The notes under the pieces: model-generated
What the model was told of the DNA's origin: nothing
Databases searched by the model: none
What the model saw: the letters and a program-made list of their open reading frames with translations, nothing else
Source: Streptomyces buecherae
GTDB taxonomy: Bacteria; Actinomycetota; Actinomycetes; Streptomycetales; Streptomycetaceae
Direction of reading: 5' to 3'
NCBI RefSeq assembly: GCF_014295035.1
Contig: NZ_CP060404.1
Span: forward strand, 2,878,501 to 2,942,500
DNA: 64,000 nucleotides
Position numbers and translations under genes: made by a program
Shown here: positions 50,975-60,855 of the stretch, piece after piece
Layout of the letters: the number at the start of each line of letters is the position of its first letter
Numbering within the stretch: position 1 is the stretch's first letter

Positions 50975-51142
50975 CTAGCCGACGACCTTCTTCAGTGCGT
51001 CGCCCAGCGCGTCGGCCTCGTCCGGTGTCAGCTCGACGACGAGTCGACCGCCGCCTTCGAGCGGAACGCGCATGACGATGCCCCGCCCCTCCTTGGTCAC
51101 CTCGAGCGGGCCGTCGCCCGTCCGCGGCTTCATGGCCGCCAT
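50975..51142 (-). CDS. DUF3117 small protein
   Basis: 55 aa: MAAMKPRTGDGPLEVTKEG, then GIVMRVPLEGGGRLVVEL and a C-terminal helix. Conserved small actinobacterial protein of unknown function, found near tag and folP-like genes in mycobacteria too. GGAAGGGG precedes the ATG. No membrane segment. Confidence 0.88.
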   Translation of the reverse strand: MAAMKPRTGDGPLEVTKEGRGIVMRVPLEGGGRLVVELTPDEADALGDALKKVVG

Positions 51143-51712
51143 GCTCGTTCCCCTTCCTGAAACCAGCTCATCGCAGCCGACAACCTAGGCGTCACCGGCA
51201 TCGAACACATTGCTTCCCCGCCATTATCCCGCATGCCATGACCCGATGACCAACGGCGGCGGTCATGGCCTCCGCGCCCGACTCCCCCAAAACCACTCAA
51301 TTCGGCGATCGGGCCGCGATCTCGCGCGACGGCTCGGCCCGAACGGTAGGTCGGTTCTTTGACGCAGGTCACATGACGGGCGCGCGGATCTCCGGCATGC
51401 TGATCGCGGACCGCGGGAGCGTACACCGACCTCCGCGCCCGGACCGGCCGGCATATCCACAAGCTGATCGGAACGCGGCGGTCCGCGGCCGGGCCGCGGC
51501 GGTGGTCGTGGCCGGCCGTGGCGGCTCCGTACGGGCCGCGCGCGCCGTACGGCACCCCGCCGCGTGGCACCGTGGTCCCCGCGCGGCGTCCCCGACCGGG
51601 GCGGGCCGCAGCGCGGCGCACCGTGGCCCCGGACGACGCCGCCCGCACGTCCCGCGGGCCCGCGGACCGCGGGCGCGACGGACCCACGGACCCATACGGA
51701 GGGGACCCACCC
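51143..51712. other. 570-bp region between DUF3117 and crotonase genes
   Basis: No gene. Contains a TACCGT box on the minus strand near 51340 with GTGACC 18 nt upstream, a possible DUF3117 promoter giving a leader near 200 nt. An A/T-rich patch lies at 51190-51245. The right half is GC-rich. Confidence 0.4.
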
Positions 51713-52513
51713 ATGGCCGACACCGTGCTCTACGACGTGACCGAGGGACTCGCGACGATCACCCTCAACCGCCCCGACGCCATGAACGCGCTCAACACCG
51801 AGCTGAAGGTGGCGCTGCGCGACACCCTGCGGCAGGCCGCGGACGACCCGGCCGTACGCGCCGTGCTGCTGACCGGCAGCGGGCGCGCCTTCTGCGTCGG
51901 ACAGGACCTCAAGGAGCACATCGAGCGGCTGCACGACGACGCGGTACGCGCCTCGGGCGCCACCATGGACACCGTCAGGGAGCACTACAACCCCATCGTC
52001 GCGGCCATCGCCGAGATGCCGAAGCCGGTCGTCGCCGGGGTCAACGGCGTCGCGGCGGGCGCCGGCGCGGGCTTCGCCTTCGCCGCGGACTACCGCGTCG
52101 TCGCCGACACCGCCTCCTTCAACACCTCCTTCGCCGGGGTCGCCCTCAGCGCGGACTCGGGCGTCTCCTGGACGTTGCCCCGGCTCGTCGGCCACGGCAG
52201 GGCGGCCGAACTCATGCTCTTCCCCCGCTCCGTCAAGGCCGAGGAGGCCGCCGGCCTCGGCATCGCCAACACGGTGGTCCCGGCCGCCGAACTCGCCGCC
52301 GAGGCCACGAAGATCGCCCGCCGGCTCGCCGAAGGACCCACCGTCGCGTACGCCGCGATCAAGGAGTCCCTCGCCTACGCGGCCGGCCACGGACTGCTCG
52401 ACACACTGGCCAAGGAGGACGAACTGCAGGCCAGGGCGGGCGCGTCGGAGGACCACCGGATCGCCGTGGACGCCTTCGTGAAGAAGGAGAAGCCGACCTT
52501 CCTGGGCCGCTGA
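51713..52513 (+). CDS. Enoyl-CoA hydratase/isomerase (PaaG-like crotonase)
   Basis: 266 aa. Crotonase motifs: FCVGQDLKEH near residue 62, GVNGVAAGAGAGFAFAADYRV (oxyanion loop, split here), and LSADSGVSWTLPRLVG with Asp in place of the hydratase Glu, the pattern of PaaG-type isomerases. ATG with GGAGGGG eight nt upstream. Monocistronic; exact substrate unknown. Confidence 0.85.
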   Translation: MADTVLYDVTEGLATITLNRPDAMNALNTELKVALRDTLRQAADDPAVRAVLLTGSGRAFCVGQDLKEHIERLHDDAVRASGATMDTVREHYNPIVAAIAEMPKPVVAGVNGVAAGAGAGFAFAADYRVVADTASFNTSFAGVALSADSGVSWTLPRLVGHGRAAELMLFPRSVKAEEAAGLGIANTVVPAAELAAEATKIARRLAEGPTVAYAAIKESLAYAAGHGLLDTLAKEDELQARAGASEDHRIAVDAFVKKEKPTFLGR

Positions 52514-52627
52514 CCCCGCGCACGCGCCACCCACACCCCCGGGCTGCCCCGGCCCCGCACCCGCCCGGAGCGCGGCGGCGCCCTGAGCACGGCCCCCGCT
52601 GAGCACGGCGCGCCCCGCGCCCGGCGA

Positions 52628-52674
52628 CCCACCGCGCCCGTCCCGCGTCCGCCCCGTGGGGCGGGCGCGGTGGG
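52628..52674. terminator. Bidirectional terminator between crotonase and tag
   Basis: Perfect 13-bp stem CCCACCGCGCCCG / CGGGCGCGGTGGG between convergent genes, immediately adjoining the tag stop codon. Confidence 0.7.
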
Positions 52675-53292
52675 CTAACCGCCCTGGCCGGCCCGCCGCA
52701 CGTGGCAGTCGGCCAGGTGGTCGTTGACCAGGCCGCACGCCTGCATGAGGGCGTAGGCCGTGGTCGGGCCGACGAAGCGGAAGCCGCGCTTCTTGAGGTC
52801 GCGGGCGAGGGCGGTGGACTCCGGCGTTATCGGGGGCACCTCCTGCGCGGTGCGTGGCGCCGGGCGGTCGGCGTGGTCCGGCGCGTACGACCAGATCAGC
52901 TCGTCCAGCTCGCCCTCGGCCAGTTCGGCGGCCACCGTGGCGTTGTGGATGACCGCCGTGATCTTGGACCGGTTGCGGATGATGCCCGGGTCGGCGAGGA
53001 GCCGCCGCACGTCCTCGTCCGTGAACTCCGCCACCGCCTTGATCCTGAAGCCCGCGAACGCCGCCCGGAAGCCCTCGCGCCGGCGCAGGACGGTGATCCA
53101 CGACAGGCCGGACTGGAAGGCTTCCAGGCTCAGCCGCTCGTAGAGCGCGTCGTCCCCGTGCACCGGGCGGCCCCACTCGTGGTCGTGGTAGGCGCGGTAG
53201 TCCGCCATCGACTCGGCCTGGAGTCCCCACGCACACCGCAGCAGGCCGTCGGGCCCCGCCTCGGCCCCCACCGGTGTCTGCGTCTCGCTCAC
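52675..53292 (-). CDS. tag: DNA-3-methyladenine glycosylase I
   Basis: 205 aa. Zinc-binding Tag family: Cys in LRCAWG, His in YHDHEWGRP, and C-terminal NDHLADCHVR. Removes 3-methyladenine from alkylated DNA. GTG start overlaps the stop of the DivIVA-like gene (GTGA), so it is translated together with it. Confidence 0.9.
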   Translation of the reverse strand: MSETQTPVGAEAGPDGLLRCAWGLQAESMADYRAYHDHEWGRPVHGDDALYERLSLEAFQSGLSWITVLRRREGFRAAFAGFRIKAVAEFTDEDVRRLLADPGIIRNRSKITAVIHNATVAAELAEGELDELIWSYAPDHADRPAPRTAQEVPPITPESTALARDLKKRGFRFVGPTTAYALMQACGLVNDHLADCHVRRAGQGG

Positions 53293-53948
53293 GACCGCTC
53301 CCCCTCTTCGTCGCCCCGGTCCGCGCGGCCCGACCCGGGCTCGGCCGCCCGACGCCCGGGCTCGCCACCGTCGCCGGCGGCGGGCTCGGCTTCCTCCTCG
53401 GGCTCGTCGCCCCCGGCGGGGTCGTCGCCCCCGGCGGGCGCGGCCACGTCCCCCGCGGGGTCGGCCCGGTCCGCCACGGCCGGCGCGCTCTCGACGGGGG
53501 CGAGCGGCGCGCCCCCCGACCCGCTGCTCCCGCCGACCACCGCGCTGGCGCCGCCGGCCACCGCGCTGGCGCCGCCGGTGCCCGGCCCGGGGGCCTCGCC
53601 GGCGCGCGCGGCGCCCAGGTCGCCTATCAGCCCGGGGCCCCCGTACGCCCTGGCCTCGGTGCCGGCGACGACGGCCTCCAACTCGGCGATCCGGGCGTCC
53701 CGCTCGGCGAGTTCGGCGCCGAGCCGGCCGAGGGCGTCGTCCACCTCCGCCATCCGGTACCCCCGCAGGGCCAGCGGCAGCCGCAGCGCCTCGATGTCCG
53801 CGCGGTCCACCGGCCGGTCTTCGGGCAGCGGGTCGAGGAGCCGATCCGGCTGGGCCTCGGGCAGCGCGGCGCCGTCGCCACCGCCGACCACGACGAGCGT
53901 CACCGCCCCGACGACCGCGACGAGCGCGATGAGCAAGAACCAGAACAC
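53289..53948 (-). CDS. DivIVA-domain membrane protein
   Basis: 219 aa. N-terminal helix FWFLLIALVAVVGAVTLVVV, then a short DivIVA-like segment (LPLALRGYRMAEVDDALGRL) with coiled coil AELAERDARIAELE, then a long Gly/Ala/Asp/Glu-rich disordered tail. GTG start with GGGGAG five nt upstream. Coupled to tag. Cell-pole or division role is inferred. Confidence 0.78.
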   Translation of the reverse strand: MFWFLLIALVAVVGAVTLVVVGGGDGAALPEAQPDRLLDPLPEDRPVDRADIEALRLPLALRGYRMAEVDDALGRLGAELAERDARIAELEAVVAGTEARAYGGPGLIGDLGAARAGEAPGPGTGGASAVAGGASAVVGGSSGSGGAPLAPVESAPAVADRADPAGDVAAPAGGDDPAGGDEPEEEAEPAAGDGGEPGRRAAEPGSGRADRGDEEGERS

Positions 53949-54070
53949 GACGACTCCCCGAGGTGCATCCGCGATTCAACAGCCTCGATCGTGCCATGCC
54001 CCACTGACACCGTCGCCGTACGCCGCAGCGGTTAGGGTCGCTGCCGGACCACGGACGAGGGAGTGAGGCA

Positions 54071-54931
54071 ATGTTGCGGCTGGGACGGCGCCAGTTCGAC
54101 ACGCACGAGTCGGTGATCATGGCGATCGTGAACCGTACGCCGGACTCCTTCTACGACCAGGGGGCGACCTTCCGGGACGAGCCCGCGCTGGACCGTGTCG
54201 AGCGGGCGGTGTCGGAGGGGGCGGCCATCATCGACGTCGGTGGGGTCAAGGCGGGCCCCGGCGAGGAGGTGAGCGCGGCGGAGGAGGTGCGGCGCACGGT
54301 CGGGTTCGTCGCCGAGGTGCGCCGGCGCCACCCCGACGTGGTGATCAGCGTCGACACCTGGCGGCACGAGGTGGGCGAGGCGGTCTGCGAGGCCGGCGCC
54401 GACCTGCTCAACGACGCGTGGGGCGGCGTCGACCCGAAGCTGGCCGAGGTCGCCGCCCGGTACGACGTGGGCCTGGTGTGCACGCACGCCGGCGGTGCCG
54501 AGCCCAGGACCCGGCCGCACCGGATCGCCTACGACGACGTGATGGCCGACATCCTGCGGGTCACGCTCGGCCTCGCCGAGCGCGCCGCCGCGCTCGGCGT
54601 GCGCCGCGACGCCATCCTGATCGACCCCGGGCACGACTTCGGCAAGAACACCCGGCACTCGCTGGAGGCCACCCGGCGGCTGGACGAGATGACCGCGACC
54701 GGCTGGCCGGTGCTCGTCTCGCTCTCCAACAAGGACTTCGTCGGCGAGACGCTCGACAAGCCGGTCAGGGAGCGGGTCATCGGCACCCTGGCCACCACGG
54801 CCGTCTCGGCCTGGCTCGGCGCGCGGGTCTACCGGGTGCACGAGGTGGCCGAGACCCGCCAGGTGCTGGACATGGTGGCCACCATCGCGGGCCACCGGGC
54901 CCCGGCCGTGGCCCGCCGCGGCCTGGCCTGA
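54071..54931 (+). CDS. FolP2-like dihydropteroate synthase homologue
   Basis: 286 aa, DHPS TIM barrel with NRTPDSFYDQG near the start, ISVDTWRHEVGEAVCEAGADLLNDAWGG (split here), DPGHDFGKNT and LSNKDFVGET. The loop that is DIGGESTRPG in true DHPS reads DVGGVKAGPGEE, so the Ser/Thr/Arg/Pro contacts for pterin and pABA are missing. Such FolP2 proteins are not proven folate enzymes. ATG with GAGGGAGTGAGG upstream. Confidence 0.82.
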   Translation: MLRLGRRQFDTHESVIMAIVNRTPDSFYDQGATFRDEPALDRVERAVSEGAAIIDVGGVKAGPGEEVSAAEEVRRTVGFVAEVRRRHPDVVISVDTWRHEVGEAVCEAGADLLNDAWGGVDPKLAEVAARYDVGLVCTHAGGAEPRTRPHRIAYDDVMADILRVTLGLAERAAALGVRRDAILIDPGHDFGKNTRHSLEATRRLDEMTATGWPVLVSLSNKDFVGETLDKPVRERVIGTLATTAVSAWLGARVYRVHEVAETRQVLDMVATIAGHRAPAVARRGLA

Positions 54932-55024
54932 CGAGCCGCCCGCCGCGACCGGCACCACGCCCCGCCGCGCGGCTCGCCGCCCGCCCGGGGCGCGGAGCCG
55001 CCGGCAGGGGCGGTCAGCGGGCGC

Positions 55025-55813
55025 TCAGACGCCCGTCTCCTTGCTGACCAGCGCGACCGCCTCTTCCACGTCGTCCGAGACGTGGAACAGGTCCAGGTCC
55101 CTGGGCGACGCCTTGCCCTGGGCGATCAGCGTGTTCTTCATCCAGTCCACCAGCCCCTCCCAGTAGGCGGTGCCGAACAGGACGATCGGAAAGCGGGTCA
55201 CCTTGCGGGTCTGGACCAGGGTGAGCGCCTCGAACAGCTCGTCCAGCGTGCCGAGCCCGCCCGGCAGCACCACGAAGCCCTGCGCGTACTTCACGAACAT
55301 CGTCTTGCGGACGAAGAAGTACCGGAAGTTCACCCCGATATCGACGTAGCGGTTCAGGCCCTGTTCGAACGGCAGCTCGATGCCGAGTCCGACCGAGACG
55401 CCACCGGCCTCGTACGCCCCCCGGTTCGCGGCCTCCATCGCGCCGGGGCCGCCGCCGGTGATCACCGCGAAGCCCGCGTCCACGAGCGCCCGTCCGATCC
55501 GTACCCCCGACTCGTACTCGGGCGAGTCCGGGGCCGTGCGCGCCGAACCGAACACGCTGACCGCCGGCCCGAGTTCGGCCAGGGCGCCGAAGCCCTCCAC
55601 GAACTCCGACTGGATGCGCAGCACTCGGAACGGGTCCTCGTGCACCCAGCCGCTGCCGCCGTGGGTGTCGAGGAGGTGTTGGTCCGTCGTACCCGACTGC
55701 ATCTGGCCCCGGCGGCGCACCACTGGCCCAAGTCGCTGCTCCCGCTGCGGGGCCTGCTCCCCCGGCGTACGTCCGGTCTCGGCAGGCGTACGCCCGTCCT
55801 CGGCATTGGCCAT
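55025..55813 (-). CDS. LOG-family protein (TIGR00730)
   Basis: 262 aa. LOG signature GGGPGAMEAANRGAYEAGG and PGGLGTLDELFEALTL; Rossmann-like hydrolase fold that removes ribose 5'-phosphate from cytokinin-type nucleotides in known cases. The N-terminal 45 residues are polar and disordered. ATG (MANAEDG) chosen because GGGAG precedes it. Confidence 0.87.
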   Translation of the reverse strand: MANAEDGRTPAETGRTPGEQAPQREQRLGPVVRRRGQMQSGTTDQHLLDTHGGSGWVHEDPFRVLRIQSEFVEGFGALAELGPAVSVFGSARTAPDSPEYESGVRIGRALVDAGFAVITGGGPGAMEAANRGAYEAGGVSVGLGIELPFEQGLNRYVDIGVNFRYFFVRKTMFVKYAQGFVVLPGGLGTLDELFEALTLVQTRKVTRFPIVLFGTAYWEGLVDWMKNTLIAQGKASPRDLDLFHVSDDVEEAVALVSKETGV

Positions 55814-56027
55814 ATGCGCTCCCTTCGCGTGCACCTCCCCCCGCTGGGCGGGCGGAGGACCTGTGCGCTTCAGCGTATGCCTCCGGCACGGCCGACCAGC
55901 GGGGTTTCACACGAGCAAGGCCAGCGGTACGCGTGCGGGACGGGCACCAGCCACCGCGTGTTCAGGCCAGCCACGCGGCCGCCCGCGCCCCGGTCGGCAC
56001 GCCGGTGGCGCGGGTCGAACGGCCGGC

Positions 56028-57116
56028 TCAGGCGGTCAGCCAGGCGCGCAGCCGCTCCTCGGCGCGCAGGATGGCGCTGACCGAAACGTGCTCCTCGCGC
56101 GTGTGGGCCAGCTTCGGGTCGCCCGGGCCGTAGTTGACCGCGGGCACCCCGAGCGCGGAGAAGCGGGCGACGTCGGTCCAGCCGTACTTGGGGCCGACCT
56201 CGGCGCCGACCGCGGCGACGAACGCGGCGGCGGCCGGGTGCTCCAGGCCCGGCAGCGCGCCGGGCGAGCTGTCGGTGAGGACCACGTCGTACCCGTCGAA
56301 GACCTCGCGCACGTGGGCGAGGGCCTCCTCCTCCGAGCGGTCCGGGGCGAAGCGGAAGTTGACGGTCACGGCGCAGGCGTCGGGGATCACGTTGCCGGCG
56401 TGGCCGCCCTCGATCCGTACCGCGTTCAGGCCCTCGCGGTAGGTGAGTCCGTCGATGGCCACGCTGCGCGGCTCGTACCGGGACAGCCGGTCCAGGATCG
56501 GCGCCGCGTGGTGGATGGCGTTGTCGCCGAGCCAGCTCCGCGCCGAGTGGGCGCGCCTGCCGGTCGTCTCGACGCGCACCCGCAGCGTGCCCTGGCAGCC
56601 GCCCTCGACCTGGCCCTCGGTTCCTTCGAGCAGCACCGCGAAGTCGCCCGCCAGCCAGTCCCGGTGCCGCTCGGCCAGCCGCCGCAGGCCGTTCAGCTCG
56701 GCGGCGACCTCCTCGTTGTCGTAGAAGACGAACGTCAGGTCGCGGTTGGGCTCGGGCACCGTGGCCGCGATCCGCAACTGCACGGCCACGCCCGACTTCA
56801 TGTCGGAGCTGCCGCAACCCCACAGCAGCTTCTCGCCGTCGGCGGTCTCGGTCAGGCGCGAGGGCACGTTGTCGGCGATCGGCACGGTGTCGATGTGGCC
56901 GGCGAGCACGACGCGCTCAGCGCGGCCGAGGTCGGTCCGCGCGACCATGGCGTTCCCGTCCCGGTCCACCCGCAGGTGCGGCAGGTCGCGCAGCGCGCGC
57001 TCGATGGCGTCGGCCAGCGGCTTCTCCTCGCCGCTCACCGAGGCGAAGTCGACGAGGCGGGCGGTCAGCTCGGCGGCGTCCACGGACAGGTCAAGTACGG
57101 GGTGCTCATGCTCCAT
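56028..57116 (-). CDS. dapE: Succinyl-diaminopimelate desuccinylase
   Basis: 362-aa M20 metallopeptidase-like enzyme. Metal ligands in [17 protein letters not shown], and Glu in NEEVAAE; the substrate region [11 protein letters not shown] fits the actinobacterial DapE subtype. Releases LL-diaminopimelate and succinate in lysine and cell-wall synthesis. dapC is 2.3 kb further right. Confidence 0.9.
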   Translation of the reverse strand: MEHEHPVLDLSVDAAELTARLVDFASVSGEEKPLADAIERALRDLPHLRVDRDGNAMVARTDLGRAERVVLAGHIDTVPIADNVPSRLTETADGEKLLWGCGSSDMKSGVAVQLRIAATVPEPNRDLTFVFYDNEEVAAELNGLRRLAERHRDWLAGDFAVLLEGTEGQVEGGCQGTLRVRVETTGRRAHSARSWLGDNAIHHAAPILDRLSRYEPRSVAIDGLTYREGLNAVRIEGGHAGNVIPDACAVTVNFRFAPDRSEEEALAHVREVFDGYDVVLTDSSPGALPGLEHPAAAAFVAAVGAEVGPKYGWTDVARFSALGVPAVNYGPGDPKLAHTREEHVSVSAILRAEERLRAWLTA

Positions 57117-57294
57117 GAGTGTGACCCTACGGGGTGCCGCGCCGGCCGGCCCAGCGCGCCCACGCCCCGCGATCCGGCCCCCGCTCGCGTGCGCGCGCCC
57201 GTGCGCGGCAGGGGGAGACGGGGAGCGGCCGGCGGTCTGCCGGGCCCGTGGCCCCTCCCGTGGCGGGCGCACGCACTCCAGTACGGTGTGACGC

Positions 57295-58377
57295 GTGTCC
57301 CTCCCCTTCCTCCGCAACCGCGCCCGGCGGGCGCGCGCCGGGGTGGCGTGCGCGGTCCTCCTCGCGCTGGTCGGGTACGCGACGGCGCACGTGCTGACCG
57401 GTGGCGGCGGCCCACCCCGCTGCGTCGTACGGGCCGACGGCCAGCGGCTCGAACTCGATCCGGAGCAGTCGCGCCACGCGGCCACCATCGCGGCCGTCGC
57501 CGCGTCGCGCGGCCTGCCCGACCGGGCGGTGACCATCGCGCTCGCCACCGCCATGCAGGAGTCGGGGCTGCACAACATCCGCCGGGGCGACCGCGATTCG
57601 CTGGGCCTCTTCCAGCAGCGCCCCTCGCAGGGCTGGGGCACCACGCGGCAGATCCTCGACCCGGTCTACGCGTCGGGCAAGTTCTTCGACGACCTGGTGA
57701 AGGTGCCCGGCTACTCACGGCTGCCGCTGACCGTCGCGGCGCAGCGCGTGCAGTTCAGCGGCTTCCCGCAGGCGTACGCGAAGCACGAGGCGAAGGCCCG
57801 GCTGCTGACCGCGTCGCTGACCGGCCACCTCGCGGCCTCCTTCCGCTGCCCGGCGCTGCCGGACGACGGGGAGCCCGGCGACCCGCGCCGGCTGCGGGCG
57901 CTGGTGGCGCGGGAGTTCGGGCCGGTGGTGGGCGGGCCGAGCGGCGACGAGGCGCGGCGCGGCGGGAACGCCGCCACCGAGCTGGGTGGCATCGGCGAGC
58001 CGGACACCGGCGCCGCCCGCGAGGAGACGGCCGACGGCGGCGCCTCCCCCACGCCGGCCGAGGGCGCGGCGGGCCCGCCGGGGCCGAGCGCGCGGCCGGG
58101 CACGGACGAGAGGGACGCGGGCGGCTCCGAGGTGCGCGTCCCGGTGCGAGCGACGGCGCCGGGCGGCGATCCGCGGCAGCGCGGCTGGGAGTTGGCGCAC
58201 TGGGCGCTGGCGCACGCCGGCGAACTGCGCATCGCGCGCATCTCCTTCGACGGCCGGGAATGGTCGGCGAGCGCGTCGGAAAAGGGTTGGCGAACGGTTT
58301 CCCGAAAGGGCGCCCATTCCGGGGATTCGGTCGCGGGGAATTCCCGGACGGAGGTACGCATCGAACTCGCCCGGTGA
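57295..58377 (+). CDS. Secreted or anchored lysozyme-fold protein
   Basis: 360 aa. N-terminal membrane helix or signal anchor ([18 protein letters not shown]), then a lytic-transglycosylase-like domain with [13 protein letters not shown] (candidate catalytic Glu) and [14 protein letters not shown] Gly/Ala/Pro/Glu-rich linker and a small C-terminal domain follow. GTG start is 7 nt after TACGGT without a ribosome-binding site, so the mRNA is probably leaderless. Divergent from dapE; cell-wall cutting is inferred. Confidence 0.8.
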   Translation: MSLPFLRNRARRARAGVACAVLLALVGYATAHVLTGGGGPPRCVVRADGQRLELDPEQSRHAATIAAVAASRGLPDRAVTIALATAMQESGLHNIRRGDRDSLGLFQQRPSQGWGTTRQILDPVYASGKFFDDLVKVPGYSRLPLTVAAQRVQFSGFPQAYAKHEAKARLLTASLTGHLAASFRCPALPDDGEPGDPRRLRALVAREFGPVVGGPSGDEARRGGNAATELGGIGEPDTGAAREETADGGASPTPAEGAAGPPGPSARPGTDERDAGGSEVRVPVRATAPGGDPRQRGWELAHWALAHAGELRIARISFDGREWSASASEKGWRTVSRKGAHSGDSVAGNSRTEVRIELAR

Positions 58378-58839
58378 ATCCGGCCCGCGCGGTGATTTCG
58401 ACGCCCCTTCGCAAGCCGCTCCCCGCCCTCGCCCCCCGCTCAGCGACCGCCCCCTCCGAGGACCCCGGCAGGCGCGGCGCGCCGGACGCCCCAGTAGGGC
58501 CGCGCGCCCACCCTCCCGCTCGACGACGGCCGCCCCGTGGCGCCGCTCACCGCCCGACCCCGGTACGCCGTCACGCGTAGCCCTCCCGCGTCGGGGCCGG
58601 GCATCGCGAAGCCCGTCGGCACGTGCCGTGGGCCCTTTGCGGGTGGGGCACCGGTAATTGGCGTGCTCCAACTGGCACGATAATGCGACACATTAACAAT
58701 TCATTACCTTGCGAAACCGCAACTTTCCGAGTCCTCACGCGGTAGTCACTACGTCCACGCGCTGGACACCCACAGCAGGCGTCGCACATTCAGATGCCGC
58801 GCACCAGACGTTTTCGCATGACACCGTCGAAGGAGCACT
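58378..58839. other. 462-bp region upstream of the small secreted protein
   Basis: No gene accepted. Left half is GC-rich. Positions 58650-58740 are A/T-rich (ATTAACAATTCATTACC), the probable promoter zone for the next gene. Confidence 0.45.
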
Positions 58840-59247
58840 ATGTCCCTCCCCCTGAAGCGTCGGATCGCCCGGGCCGCGCTGTTGGTCGCCGCGGGCGCGG
58901 CTCCCCTGGTCGGCGCCGGGGTGGCGCAGGCGGCCCCCGCGCCGTCCCCGAACGAGTTGGCCGGTCCCCCGCTGGGCCAGGCGGTGGACGACGTCTCGCG
59001 GGAGGCCACGCGGACCGCGGGCGAGGTCGGCGGCGGACTCGTCCAGAAGGCCGGGCCCGCGGCGGGCAGGGTCGTGGGCCCGCTCGGCAAGAAGGCGGTC
59101 CGGCCGGCCGAGGAGGCGCAACAGCTCGCCAGCAAGGCGCTCCCCCAGGCCCCGTACCAGCAGAGCGGTCCGCCGCCCGTGGGCGGTCTGCTGGACAGCG
59201 GGTTCTGGCCCGGCAACCTCACCGGCACCGACCTGCCGATCGGCTGA
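58840..59247 (+). CDS. Small secreted protein, 135 aa
   Basis: Signal peptide with cleavage near AQA-AP (residues 31-33). The mature part is Gly/Ala-rich with amphipathic helix (VDDVSREATRTAGEVGGG), ending in a Pro/Gly segment; no Cys. Function unknown. GAAGGAGC before the ATG. Confidence 0.8.
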   Translation: MSLPLKRRIARAALLVAAGAAPLVGAGVAQAAPAPSPNELAGPPLGQAVDDVSREATRTAGEVGGGLVQKAGPAAGRVVGPLGKKAVRPAEEAQQLASKALPQAPYQQSGPPPVGGLLDSGFWPGNLTGTDLPIG

Positions 59248-59314
59248 CATCGCGCGCCGCCGCCGCGGGCTCCCCCTGCCACGGCGGGGCCCGCGACGGC
59301 TCCCGACGCGGCCG

Positions 59315-59360
59315 ACGGGCCCGGCGAGCGCCTCCCTGGTGGAGCGCTCGCCGGGCCCGT
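59315..59360 (+). terminator. Terminator of the small secreted protein gene
   Basis: Perfect 17-bp stem ACGGGCCCGGCGAGCGC and complement, 12-nt loop, followed by TTTCG; 67 nt after the stop. Confidence 0.8.
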
Positions 59361-59444
59361 TTCGCGTGCCCGCACACCGGGCGCCGGTGGTTCTCGGCGG
59401 GGCCCGGCAGGACCGGGCCTGGCGTCAGTGCTGACCGGCGGGCG

Positions 59445-60566
59445 TCAGTCCTTGAGGCGGGCGACCGCCGCCGCGACCCGCTCGTCCGTCGCCGTCACGG
59501 CGACCCGTACGAAGCGCTCCCCCGCCGGCCCGTAGAAGTCGCCCGGGGCCACCAGGATGCCGCGCCCGGCCAGGTCGCCCACGGTCTCCCAGCACGGCTC
59601 GTCGCGCGTGGCCCACAGGTAGAGCGATGCCTCGCTGTGCTCGATGCGGAAGCCGTACGCCTCCAGCGCGCCACGCAGCGCCGCGCGCCGGCGGGCGTAC
59701 CGCTCCCGCTGCTCGGCGACGTGCGTGTCGTCGCCCAGCGCCACGACGGTGGCCGCCTGCACCGGCGCGGGCGTCATCAGCCCGCTGTGCTTGCGGATCA
59801 CGAGGAGTTCGCCGAGCACGGCCGCGTCGCCGGCGAGGAAGGCAGCGCGGTAGCCGGCCAGGTTGGAGCGCTTGGAGAGCGAGTGGACGGCGACGAGGCC
59901 GTCGAAGGAGCCGCCGCACACGTCCTCGCGCAGCACCGAGACCGGCTCGGCGTCCCAGCCCAGCTCCAGGTAGCACTCGTCGCTGACCAGCAGCACCCCG
60001 TGCCGCCTGGCCCACGCGACGGCCCGGCGCAGCTCGTCGGCGCTCATGACACGGCCGGTCGGGTTGGACGGCGAGTTCAGCCACAGCAGCCTCAGCCCGG
60101 CCGGGTCGAACGCGGCCAGCTTGGCGTCGTCGGCGAAGAGGTCCTCGTCGTACGCGACGGGCTCGGCCCGCGCGAGCCGCGCGCCGACCTCGTACGTCGG
60201 GTAGGCCAGGCGGGGGAAGGCGACCCGATCGCCGGGGCCGAGCCCGAGCTGCGTCGGCAGGGCGGCCACCAGCTCCTTCGACCCGACGACCGGCAGCACC
60301 TGCGCGTGGCCCGCCTCGCGGGCGCCGAGCCGGCGCTCGACCCAGCCGGCGATGGCGTCACGGAGCGCGACGGTCCCCCACACGGTGGGGTAGCCGGGAC
60401 TGTCGGCCGCATCAGTCAGGGCGCGCTGGATCGCGGCGGGGACCGGGTCCACCGGGGTGCCGACCGAGAGGTCCACGATGCCGTCCGGGTGGCTGGTCGC
60501 GGTGGCCTTGTACGGCTCGAGCCGGTCCCAGGGGAAGACGGGAAGGCGGTCGGTGACGGGGGACAC
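59445..60566 (-). CDS. dapC: Succinyldiaminopimelate transaminase
   Basis: 373-aa fold-type I aminotransferase. SPSNPTGRV, SDECYLELGWD, and the pyridoxal-phosphate Lys in SLSKRSNLAGYR. Makes N-succinyl-LL-diaminopimelate from the keto form. GTG start with GAGG 4 nt upstream. Its neighbour fdxA is the same as in other actinobacteria. Confidence 0.9.
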   Translation of the reverse strand: MSPVTDRLPVFPWDRLEPYKATATSHPDGIVDLSVGTPVDPVPAAIQRALTDAADSPGYPTVWGTVALRDAIAGWVERRLGAREAGHAQVLPVVGSKELVAALPTQLGLGPGDRVAFPRLAYPTYEVGARLARAEPVAYDEDLFADDAKLAAFDPAGLRLLWLNSPSNPTGRVMSADELRRAVAWARRHGVLLVSDECYLELGWDAEPVSVLREDVCGGSFDGLVAVHSLSKRSNLAGYRAAFLAGDAAVLGELLVIRKHSGLMTPAPVQAATVVALGDDTHVAEQRERYARRRAALRGALEAYGFRIEHSEASLYLWATRDEPCWETVGDLAGRGILVAPGDFYGPAGERFVRVAVTATDERVAAAVARLKD

Positions 60567-60574
60567 GGTGCCTC

Positions 60575-60627
60575 GTTTCCTGTGATGCCTGTGATGCCTG
60601 CGGTGTCTGTGATGCCTGTGGTGTCTG
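60575..60627. repeat. Short tandem repeat TGTGATGCC between dapC and fdxA
   Basis: Four to five 9-nt units (TGTGATGCC, with TGCGGTGTC and TGTGGTGTC variants) just upstream of dapC. Confidence 0.8.
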
Positions 60628-60855
60628 CGCGGACGCGGACGCGGGAGCGCCTGCCGCGTTCGCGGCGCGGGCCGCGCCGGTCACGCGGTTGCCACGCCCG
60701 GGCCGTGCGCGGCGGCCCGGAAAACGTCTCGGCCCCGTGCGGCCCGTCGCGCGCGCCACGGAGGCGGGGAGGGCCGTACGGGACCGAGACCGCGCTCGTC
60801 GCGCGGAGCCTGGCGGGGCCGGACGAGGTCAGTGGTCACTCGTCACGGCCGCGGA

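Noticed and set aside
58440-58691. 83-aa minus-strand frame before the small secreted protein
   Set aside because: Its first codons have low G/C3 and it lies over an A/T-rich promoter region; no ribosome-binding site.
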